From Sphingomonas sp. R647 (GTDB lineage: Bacteria; Pseudomonadota; Alphaproteobacteria; Sphingomonadales; Sphingomonadaceae), in assembly GCF_020177055.1 (NCBI RefSeq), contig NZ_JAIQXT010000001.1, forward strand, positions 434,001-498,000: a stretch of DNA of 64,000 nucleotides, in the 5' to 3' direction. Within the stretch, counting starts at the first letter, position 1. Each line of letters begins with the position of its first letter. Both the position numbers and the translations under genes were made by a program. Under the pieces are notes generated by a model. It did no database searches. It was not told the DNA's origin and saw nothing but the letters and a program-made list of their open reading frames with translations. Shown piece by piece: positions 57,857-64,000 of the stretch.

Positions 57857-58899
57857 CCACGCTGCTGTCTCAGGATGCAAAGGCCCTGCTGGACGGGCTG
57901 GCGGAAGCGACGCTGGTCGTGTCCCAGGACGGAACCGTGCTCGGTCTGAACCGGGCTGCCCAACAGCGGCTCGGCAGCGATCTTCCGGGTCACTCTTTGT
58001 TCGATCGCCTGGCGGGCGACGGGCAGGACGCGTTGCGGTTCATTCAGCGCTGTTTCGGCTCATCTGCACCGCTGGTCGGTGCCCTTATCGTGTCCGACGC
58101 ACGCGGTAGCGAGCGGCTGAAATGCCGCGGCAATCGCATCGCCCTGTCAGACGGTCCGGCAATCCTGCTGCGCATGCTCGAAACCGACGAGGATCGGTTC
58201 GGCGCTCTCTCGCGCAAGGTGCATGAGCTTCATGCCGAGATCACCCAGCGCAAACATGCTGAGGCGGTGCTTCAGGAATCGCTGCGGGAGCGCGAGCTGT
58301 TGCTGCGCGAATTGCAGCACCGGGTGAAAAACAACATGCAGATGCTCGCCGGAATGCTGCTGGGCGCCGCGCGTGAGGCGACGAGCAACGAGGCGCAACT
58401 CGCGCTGCGCGATGCCGCCAACCGCTTCTCGGCGGTCAGTGTGGTGCAACAGCTGCTCTATGGTTCGGGACGACTTGATACGATCGGATCCGAGGCGCTG
58501 GTGAACAGCCTGCTGGCAAGTCTCGCCGGCATGACCCGCGCCCCGCTCGAAACCGCGAAACATGTCGATCCGGTCGATCTCCCGATCGAGCCTGCCACCC
58601 CGATCGCGCTCGTGCTCAACGAATTGCTGGTCAATGCCGTCAAGTATGGCGTGCCTGCGCAGGGTAACCAGCAGATCGCCGTCGAATTTCGGCACGATGC
58701 GGGGCACATCACGATGATTGTCCACGACAATGGCCCGGGCATTGCCGGCCCCGACGCGCAGCGCCGGGCCTCCGGACTTGGCCTCGTCCGCGCGCTGCTC
58801 CGCCAGCTTGGCGGCAGGCTCGATATCGAAAATCAGGGCGGCGCGCGCTGTATGGCGCGGTTTGCGTTGCCGGCCCCACGCGCGGGAGAGTCGCAATGA
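57853..58899 (+). CDS. HisKA_2-type sensor histidine kinase
   Basis: A 348-residue cytoplasmic kinase with no membrane segment. A PAS-like domain spans about residues 10-110, a coiled coil 118-150, then HisKA_2 with [20 protein letters not shown] (phospho-His156) and an ATPase with [18 protein letters not shown] and [11 protein letters not shown]. HisKA_2 kinases in alphaproteobacteria often signal to PhyR in general stress, but no phyR or ecfG is present. GTG start; the stop overlaps the receiver gene as ATGA. Confidence 0.93.
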   Translation: MTTLLSQDAKALLDGLAEATLVVSQDGTVLGLNRAAQQRLGSDLPGHSLFDRLAGDGQDALRFIQRCFGSSAPLVGALIVSDARGSERLKCRGNRIALSDGPAILLRMLETDEDRFGALSRKVHELHAEITQRKHAEAVLQESLRERELLLRELQHRVKNNMQMLAGMLLGAAREATSNEAQLALRDAANRFSAVSVVQQLLYGSGRLDTIGSEALVNSLLASLAGMTRAPLETAKHVDPVDLPIEPATPIALVLNELLVNAVKYGVPAQGNQQIAVEFRHDAGHITMIVHDNGPGIAGPDAQRRASGLGLVRALLRQLGGRLDIENQGGARCMARFALPAPRAGESQ

Positions 58900-59372
58900 T
58901 CGGCCTCGACACTGCCATGATTTGGACCATGACCGTTCCGCCCCCCGGAGACACGCCGGGATCGGAGCCGGGCTTTGGGCCTGAACCCACAGCGGATCGC
59001 GCCCGGATTCTGGTCGTCGAAGACAATTACTTCGTCGCCTTGAGCGTCGAGTCGGCGCTGCTGGACGCTGGCTATGACGTCCTCGCGGTCGTCGATAGCG
59101 GGGAGGAGGCGCTGCAAAGCGTGGCCGACGCCGCCCCGGATCTGGTCCTGATGGACATCCGACTCGCCGGAGAGCTCGACGGGATCGACACCGCGGTCGC
59201 GCTCCACGGCATGAACATCGCCAGCCTGTTCGCCAGCGCGCATTGCGACGACGCGATCCGGGCGCGTGGCGCAGCGGCCGACCCGCGCGGCTGGCTGGTC
59301 AAGCCGTTCACCGACGCGCAGATGCTCGCCGCCGTCCGCCTGGCGCTCGAGACGCCACAGAAAGGGCACTGA
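58896..59372 (+). CDS. Receiver-only response regulator
   Basis: A 158-residue protein with an atypical Pro/Gly-rich N-terminal extension of about 35 residues, then one receiver domain: VVEDNYF, phosphoacceptor Asp87 (LVLMDIRLAGELDGID) and Lys136 (LVKPFTD). The LMDIRL..ELDGID pattern is that of receivers paired with HisKA_2/HWE kinases. There is no output domain. It is the last gene of a three-gene coupled set and probably takes phosphate from the kinase just upstream. Confidence 0.92.
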   Translation: MIGLDTAMIWTMTVPPPGDTPGSEPGFGPEPTADRARILVVEDNYFVALSVESALLDAGYDVLAVVDSGEEALQSVADAAPDLVLMDIRLAGELDGIDTAVALHGMNIASLFASAHCDDAIRARGAAADPRGWLVKPFTDAQMLAAVRLALETPQKGH

Positions 59373-59458
59373 CCCCGCGCGCCGCACGGCGGCGACCATT
59401 CCCCTTGCCCTTCCCCATTTCCCCGCTAGCCTCTGCTAACAACAGAAAAGGACCGGGC

Positions 59459-60757
59459 ATGCGGCATATCGCGGTGATCGGATCGGGGCCGGCGGGCTAT
59501 TATACCGCAGAGGCATGCCAGAAGCAGTTCGGGGAGGATGTCCGGGTCGACATCATCGACCGGCTGCCCGTCCCGTTCGGCCTGATCCGCAGCGGCGTCG
59601 CGCCCGACCACCAGTCGATCAAAAGCGTATCGCGGCGGTATGAGGCGGTGGCGCTCACCGACACGGTCCGCTTCGTTGGCAACGTCACGGTCGGCAAGGA
59701 TGTGACGATCCCCGAATTGATGGGGCTGTACGACGCGGTGGTGCTGGCGACCGGCGCCCCGTTCGATCGCCCGCTGGAGATCCCCGGCGCAGACCTTCCC
59801 GGCGTCACCGGATCGGCCGCGTTCGTCGGCTGGTATAACGGGCATCCCGATTTTGCCGCGCTGAACCCGCCGCTCGGCGGCCCCGGCGCAGTCGTGATCG
59901 GCAACGGCAATGTCGCGCTCGACGTCGCCCGCATCCTTGCCAAGACGCGTGGTGAGTTCGCCGGATCGGATATCGTCAGCCCCGCGCTCAATGCGCTGGT
60001 CGGCTCGGGGATCGAGACGATCACCCTGCTCGGCCGCCGTGGCCCGCACCAGATCGCGATGACGCCCAAGGAACTCGGTGAGATTGCCAAGCTAACGCGC
60101 GCCGCCCCGGTGGTCGATCCCGCCGACTTCCCGCCGAATCTGGACGACGCGCTGCTCGAGCCGGGTCATCGCAAGGCGGTGACGCATCTGCGCAACTTCG
60201 CCGCGGCACCTGTCGACAAGCCGGTCCATATCATCTTCGACTTCTACGCCATGCCGGTTCGGATCGAGGGCGATGGCCGCGCCGAACGGGTCATCGTCGA
60301 ACGCACGCGGCTCGATGAACGCGGCGCCGCGATTGGCACGGGCGAAACCTATGCGATCCCCGCCGGTCTCGTCGTCTCGTGCATCGGCTACCGCACCCCG
60401 AAGATCGAGGGCGTGCCCTATGACGATCGCGCGGGTCGCTTCGCCAATGACGAAGGCCGCGTCCTGCCCGGCCTCTACGCGGTCGGCTGGGCGCGGCGCG
60501 GACCGACCGGCACGATCGGCACCAATCGCCCGGACGGCTTTGCCATAGCGGAGAAGATCGCCGAAGACGCACCGGGCGGCAGCGGCAAGCAAGGTCGCCC
60601 GGGGCTCGATGCCCTGCTCGCATCACGCAACGTCGATGTCGTCACCTTCCGCGACTGGCAAAAGATCGACGCGGCCGAGATCGCCGCCGCGCGCAGCGAT
60701 TCCCCCCGGGAAAAGTTCACCAGCGTCGCCGGAATGCTCGACGCACGCGGCGACTGA
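59459..60757 (+). CDS. FAD-dependent ferredoxin-NADP reductase (adrenodoxin-reductase type)
   Basis: A 432-residue flavoprotein. FAD binds at AVIGSGPAGYYTAEA; PFGLIRSGVAPDH is a family motif; NADP binds near VIGNGNVALDVARIL, and GWARRGPTGTIGTNRPD is the C-terminal FAD segment. It passes electrons between NADPH and ferredoxins, which in sphingomonads may feed P450 or oxygenase systems. AAGGA precedes the ATG at 59459. Confidence 0.94.
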   Translation: MRHIAVIGSGPAGYYTAEACQKQFGEDVRVDIIDRLPVPFGLIRSGVAPDHQSIKSVSRRYEAVALTDTVRFVGNVTVGKDVTIPELMGLYDAVVLATGAPFDRPLEIPGADLPGVTGSAAFVGWYNGHPDFAALNPPLGGPGAVVIGNGNVALDVARILAKTRGEFAGSDIVSPALNALVGSGIETITLLGRRGPHQIAMTPKELGEIAKLTRAAPVVDPADFPPNLDDALLEPGHRKAVTHLRNFAAAPVDKPVHIIFDFYAMPVRIEGDGRAERVIVERTRLDERGAAIGTGETYAIPAGLVVSCIGYRTPKIEGVPYDDRAGRFANDEGRVLPGLYAVGWARRGPTGTIGTNRPDGFAIAEKIAEDAPGGSGKQGRPGLDALLASRNVDVVTFRDWQKIDAAEIAAARSDSPREKFTSVAGMLDARGD

Positions 60758-60867
60758 AAAAAGCACGCTGGGGCGCTTGCACAGCCGCAATGTGCTGGCT
60801 ATACGCGCGCCTCCAAGCGACGCGGTCTGCCCACCCGGGGCCTTTGACAAGGACTTCGCCGCTCAGT

Positions 60868-60944
60868 CGGGGAATAGCTCAGCCTGGTAGAGCACTGCCT
60901 TCGGGAGGCAGGGGCCGGAGGTTCGAATCCTCTTTCCCCGACCA
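60868..60944 (+). tRNA. tRNA-Pro (CGG)
   Basis: A complete cloverleaf with an encoded CCA: acceptor CGGGGAA / TTCCCCG with the C1-G72 pair typical of proline tRNA, D arm GCTC...GAGC, anticodon stem CTGCC / GGCAG with loop TTCGGGA (anticodon CGG, G37), and T arm with GTTCGAATC. Reads CCG codons, frequent in this GC-rich genome. Read by eye, not by a program. Confidence 0.95.
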
Positions 60945-61070
60945 TTTACCTATCACTTGACTAGGAATAGTTGCGTGGCGGATAGAACCGCTATCGCGAC
61001 CCCTGCCCGCGGCCATGCAACATTGCCCCGCGACAGAGCGTTTCGCGTTCGAACGGGAGACCTTCCGCTT

Positions 61071-61652
61071 ATGACCGCGCTGACCCTCGCCAATCCGGCC
61101 GACCGCTTTTCGGTCCTCACCATCGCCGACCGTCATGCCGGCGCCCCCATTTGGAGCGACCGGCTGGGCTGGCCCCTGCACGGCGACAATCATGTCGCGC
61201 TCGACACGCGCGATGCGTCGCGCCGCAACATTTGGGCCAGCCGCATTGACGATGCCGTGTTGCACGCCGACCGCGCAGTGCTGCTCGTCGCCGAAGGCGT
61301 CGGATGCACCGCCGCAGCGTGGTGGGCACGGCTCTCGCCCCGGCATTATTCGGAGCGAGTCGCCGGTGCACTGTTGTTCGATCCGGTCGCACCCACCGGC
61401 GAAGCAGGTGCCCTGCTCGCCTCGCCCGGCATCGCCCTGCCCTTCCCGTCGATGGTCGTGACCGCACGCAATCGCGTCGCCACTGTGGATGAGATGCAGG
61501 ACCTGATCGGTGGCTGGGGCAGCCAGTTGATCACCGCCGAACGTTCCCGCACTCCGGGTGCCTGGACCGTGGCGCAGCGGCTGTTGTCGCGCATGACGGC
61601 CGCCGTTGTCGCGCGCGACATCGACCGCGGGCTCGCCCTGCGCGGCGAATAG
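61071..61652 (+). CDS. Alpha/beta hydrolase-like protein lacking the usual nucleophile
   Basis: A 193-residue protein resembling the RBBP9/YdeN group of small serine hydrolases by size and layout (central LLVAEGVGCTAAAWWARLSP, then VAGALLFDPV and the late FPSMVVTARNR). The expected GHSLG elbow reads AEGVG, with no serine, and the final conserved His is not evident, so catalysis is doubtful. The start has GGGAGA ten bases before it. It follows tRNA-Pro by 126 bases. Confidence 0.7.
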   Translation: MTALTLANPADRFSVLTIADRHAGAPIWSDRLGWPLHGDNHVALDTRDASRRNIWASRIDDAVLHADRAVLLVAEGVGCTAAAWWARLSPRHYSERVAGALLFDPVAPTGEAGALLASPGIALPFPSMVVTARNRVATVDEMQDLIGGWGSQLITAERSRTPGAWTVAQRLLSRMTAAVVARDIDRGLALRGE

Positions 61653-61656
61653 CGCC

Positions 61657-63012
61657 CTAAAGCCCCTCGCCGCCAACCCAGTGCGCGTTGGACAGCCGCC
61701 GCGCGACATCCCAGGTCTGGCGGCGGATATCGGGTACTGCGACGATCTCCCAGAACGCCCCGCGCGTCATCGGGCCGAGCGCGAAGATGCGCGGATTGGC
61801 GCGGCCATCTGCGCCGATCACCTCTCCCGCCCCGTTGACGTCGATCCCCAGATGCGCGGCATCGGGCCGGATTGCGCCGGACTCACGTAGGGCAACCAGC
61901 AGCGGATCCGTGGTGCGACCCAGATCGCCCAGTGGCCCGGTGCAATTGACCACGCGCCGCACCTGAAGCGTCTGCGCCGTATCCGCACCGCGCGGCCGCC
62001 AGTGGAGCGAGACCCCATCAGCGCTGGCATCGAACCCGAGCGTCTTTCCCGCCACCACATGCAGTTGCCCCCGCGCCGCCATCGCGTCGAGACGGTCGGC
62101 CACCTGTGGGGCAAGACGATGGCGATGCACGTCCCACCATGGCCGCAAATGGCGCAGGAAACGGCCGCGCTCTGCCAAGCTCGCATTGGCCCACATCGGC
62201 TGGGTAAACGGTCGCAACTCGTCCACCGCATTGCGCCAGCCGATCTCCGCCGCCCGCGCGCGGACCTTCCGGACCAATGCCGACGCCACGGTAGCAGGGC
62301 GTTCATCGATCCGGTCCCATGTCGCGCCAGCCTCATGCCGCCGAGGCAGCAACCCCCGCCGCGACAATGCGACGATCCGCCCGCCAAAGCCGCGCGCCTC
62401 CAGCATCAGCGCGACGTCGATCATGGTAAGGCCCGTGCCGATCACCAGCACGGTGTCGCTCTCGTTCAGCCCGTCGGCGATATCGCCGGCCCACGGATCG
62501 CCCTTGTAGAGATCGTCCGGCAGGGCCGCCGGGTCGAGGCCCGGCGGGGCGTGCGGCGGCAGATTGCCGACCGCCAGCACCGCCGCGTCGGCGCCGATCC
62601 TACTCCCGTCCGCCATCGCCAGCGAAACGCCGTCCTCCTGCTGGTCGAGACCTGCCACAGCACCGCGCACGATGGTCAGCCGCCCGCCGCTCCTCGCGAC
62701 CGCCGCATCGAGCAATTCGCGCAGATACGCGCCATAGGTCACCCGCGCGGCAAAGGCGTTGTCCGCATCCGCCACCCCGCGCGCCGCCAGCCAGTCGGCA
62801 AAATGCCCCGGCTGGTCGGGAAAGGCGCTCATATTGCCCGCACGGACATTCAGCACATGGCTGGGGTGCGCCGCGCCATAGGCGAGGCCAAGGCCCGGCG
62901 TCGCCGCACGCTCGATCAGCGTCGCGCGCGGGCCCTTGTGCCGCAACAGGTTGATCGCCTGCAGCGTGCCCGAAAAGCCCGCGCCGACGATGCCGACGTG
63001 CTCGATCCGCAT
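61657..63012 (-). CDS. FAD/NAD(P)-binding oxidoreductase
   Basis: A 451-residue flavoprotein. HVGIVGAGFSGTLQAI is the FAD-binding start, SHVLNVRAGNMSAFPDQPGHF a family motif of FAD-NAD(P)-binding proteins, VLVIGTGLTMIDVAL the second dinucleotide site, and RVVNCTGPLGDLGR the ATG-like motif. Substrate unknown. It begins 4 bases after the DUF6356 stop (TAGGGATATG), so the two are cotranscribed. Confidence 0.92.
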   Translation of the reverse strand: MRIEHVGIVGAGFSGTLQAINLLRHKGPRATLIERAATPGLGLAYGAAHPSHVLNVRAGNMSAFPDQPGHFADWLAARGVADADNAFAARVTYGAYLRELLDAAVARSGGRLTIVRGAVAGLDQQEDGVSLAMADGSRIGADAAVLAVGNLPPHAPPGLDPAALPDDLYKGDPWAGDIADGLNESDTVLVIGTGLTMIDVALMLEARGFGGRIVALSRRGLLPRRHEAGATWDRIDERPATVASALVRKVRARAAEIGWRNAVDELRPFTQPMWANASLAERGRFLRHLRPWWDVHRHRLAPQVADRLDAMAARGQLHVVAGKTLGFDASADGVSLHWRPRGADTAQTLQVRRVVNCTGPLGDLGRTTDPLLVALRESGAIRPDAAHLGIDVNGAGEVIGADGRANPRIFALGPMTRGAFWEIVAVPDIRRQTWDVARRLSNAHWVGGEGL

Positions 63013-63016
63013 ATCC

Positions 63017-63283
63017 CTAAATCTCGTAGTCGAGCTGCCATTCAGGGGCGGCGAAGGCGGGCGGCTCTTTGGAAAAGGCTGGCTGGCGCGCCTTCATCGT
63101 GGCGTAGAGCGACTTCACCGTATCGCTCGCCGTCCGCACAAACAGCACAGGCACGACCGCATGGACGATGCAGGCCAGCCCGCCACCAACCATCCGCACC
63201 CCGAAACCGGCGGCGGTGGCGAAATGCTCGCCATAGCTCTCGCCGACATCGCGCGGATGGTCCAGGAACAGGCGGTTGAACAT
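63017..63283 (-). CDS. DUF6356 family protein
   Basis: An 88-residue protein with one likely membrane helix (GFGVRMVGGGLACIVHAVVPVLFV). FNRLFLDHPRDVGESYGEHF is the family signature as I remember it. GGAG lies 6 bases before the ATG at 63283; another ATG 12 bases upstream is possible. It sits between the GntR regulator and the flavoprotein gene in one operon. Function unknown. Confidence 0.82.
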   Translation of the reverse strand: MFNRLFLDHPRDVGESYGEHFATAAGFGVRMVGGGLACIVHAVVPVLFVRTASDTVKSLYATMKARQPAFSKEPPAFAAPEWQLDYEI

Positions 63284-63303
63284 CTTCGTCTCCATGCAGG
63301 CCG

Positions 63304-63999
63304 CTAACCGCGCGGCGTGAAATCCTCGACCAGCTGGTAATGCTCGCCCGGAAAGATCTGGCGCGCGAACGTCACCGGCGCCTTGCCGCGCCAGGTCCAG
63401 CGTTCGACCTGAAGGCACGGCGCGCCTTCGGTCAGCTTCAGCCGCCCCGCCGCCTCGGCGCTCGCCCCCACCGCCGCGATCCGGTGCCGCGCATCAGTCC
63501 ACGGGATGTTTGCGAGCAGCCAGCTGCCCGGCGCGGTCGCGGAAAAATCCGCATCCGCCGCGCCCGGCGCAGCGGCGAGGTCGAGCCAGCGCTCCTCCCA
63601 GCCGAACGGGGAAGGCCCGGCATGATGCACCCCGGTCAGTACCAGCCACCCGCTGCCCGACCCGCGCACCGGGAAGCCAGCGGGCGCGCGGCGGTGGAGG
63701 TTCACCGTCAGCAATTCCCAGCGATAGGCCTCACCGCGATCAGCGATCAGTGCGGCGATGTCCGGCACACCGACCACCGGGGTGCGGATCGCCGGCCGTG
63801 CGACAAAGCTGCCCGCACGCCGCTTGCGCTCGATCAGTCCCTCGCTGGCGAGCCGGCTCAACGCCTTGTTCGCCGTCGCCCGCGCGCAGCGATACGCCTC
63901 CATCAGCTCATATTCGGTCGGAACACGCGTTCCCGGCCCCCATTCGCCCGAGCGGATGCGGCCTTCGATCTCGCCGCGAATGCGCGCCTCGATGCTCAT
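63304..63999 (-). CDS. GntR/HutC-type transcriptional regulator
   Basis: A 231-residue repressor-like protein. The winged helix (to about 70) has IRSGEWGPGTRVPTEYELME, then ATANKALSRLASEGLIERKR; a UTRA ligand domain follows (about 85-230), ending FARQIFPGEHYQLVEDF. The best family match is HutC, which represses histidine use and senses urocanate; hut genes would be expected beyond the window edge. The ATG lies one base from the edge, so an upstream start cannot be excluded. Confidence 0.9.
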   Translation of the reverse strand: MSIEARIRGEIEGRIRSGEWGPGTRVPTEYELMEAYRCARATANKALSRLASEGLIERKRRAGSFVARPAIRTPVVGVPDIAALIADRGEAYRWELLTVNLHRRAPAGFPVRGSGSGWLVLTGVHHAGPSPFGWEERWLDLAAAPGAADADFSATAPGSWLLANIPWTDARHRIAAVGASAEAAGRLKLTEGAPCLQVERWTWRGKAPVTFARQIFPGEHYQLVEDFTPRG

Positions 64000-64000
64000 G

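Noticed and set aside
60945..61070. A possible integration site at the tRNA-Pro 3' end
   Set aside because: No integrase, no repeat of the tRNA end and no foreign genes follow in the window.

Overview
The window is a GC-rich, gene-dense piece of chromosome that looks like an alphaproteobacterium of the Sphingomonadaceae (Sphingomonas or a close relative). The basis is gene content and order: tsf-rpsB, psd-pssA, an NADP isocitrate dehydrogenase of the eukaryote-like type, recA with a GTTC-N7-GTTC LexA box, a CckA-type hybrid kinase, a DUF2066 protein-hda-ppk-ppx operon divergent from purM-purN, dnaG-rpoD without rpsU, and two intergenic repeat families (CTCCCGCTTGCGGGAG palindromes and CCCTTCGACAAGCTCAGGGC arms) that, as I recall, are common in sphingomonads. 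The species assignment is inference; no 16S gene is present.

Layout. 0-1.3 kb: a small accessory cluster (DUF3885 protein, ParE/RelE-type toxin-antitoxin pair). 1.3-8.5 kb: translation (tsf, rpsB), phosphatidylethanolamine synthesis (psd, pssA), icd and a KefB-type K+/H+ antiporter. 8.5-17.1 kb: a secreted DUF885 peptidase-like protein, alaS, an operon joining a dicarboxylate/amino-acid symporter to an exported M24 peptidase and a small lipoprotein, and a glutathione transferase. 17.4-23 kb: recA and add back to back around an SOS box, a purine-type phosphoribosyltransferase, a single-domain receiver and cckA. 23-31 kb: M13 lipoprotein peptidase, smpB-DUF2062, dapA, and the overlapping slt-GNAT-greB set. 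31-37.6 kb: D-lactate dehydrogenase, serine deaminase, PPK2, aspS, and RNase D coupled to an I78 peptidase inhibitor. 37.7-45.5 kb: polyphosphate genes ppx-ppk, hda, a DUF2066 protein, and divergent purM-purN-MmcQ. 45.5-53.1 kb: an EEP phosphoesterase, a large patatin, LapA-like protein, pyrF, a GNAT acetyltransferase, exported leucyl aminopeptidase, trpF. 53.2-59.4 kb: dnaG, rpoD and a methanogen-output-domain/HisKA_2 kinase/receiver operon. 59.4-64 kb: ferredoxin-NADP reductase, tRNA-Pro(CGG), a degenerate alpha/beta hydrolase, and a GntR-DUF6356-flavoprotein operon that runs in from the right edge.

Most of this is conserved housekeeping DNA. There is no prophage, transposase, CRISPR array or obvious novel defence system. 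What stands out is at finer scale: several genes have a -10-like hexamer ending only 6-7 bases before the start codon (candidate leaderless mRNAs), a REP-like palindrome supplies the purN ribosome binding site, the recA-add intergene has four LexA half-sites, and a few lower-GC accessory genes (DUF3885, DUF1963-like, small lipoprotein) sit between core genes.
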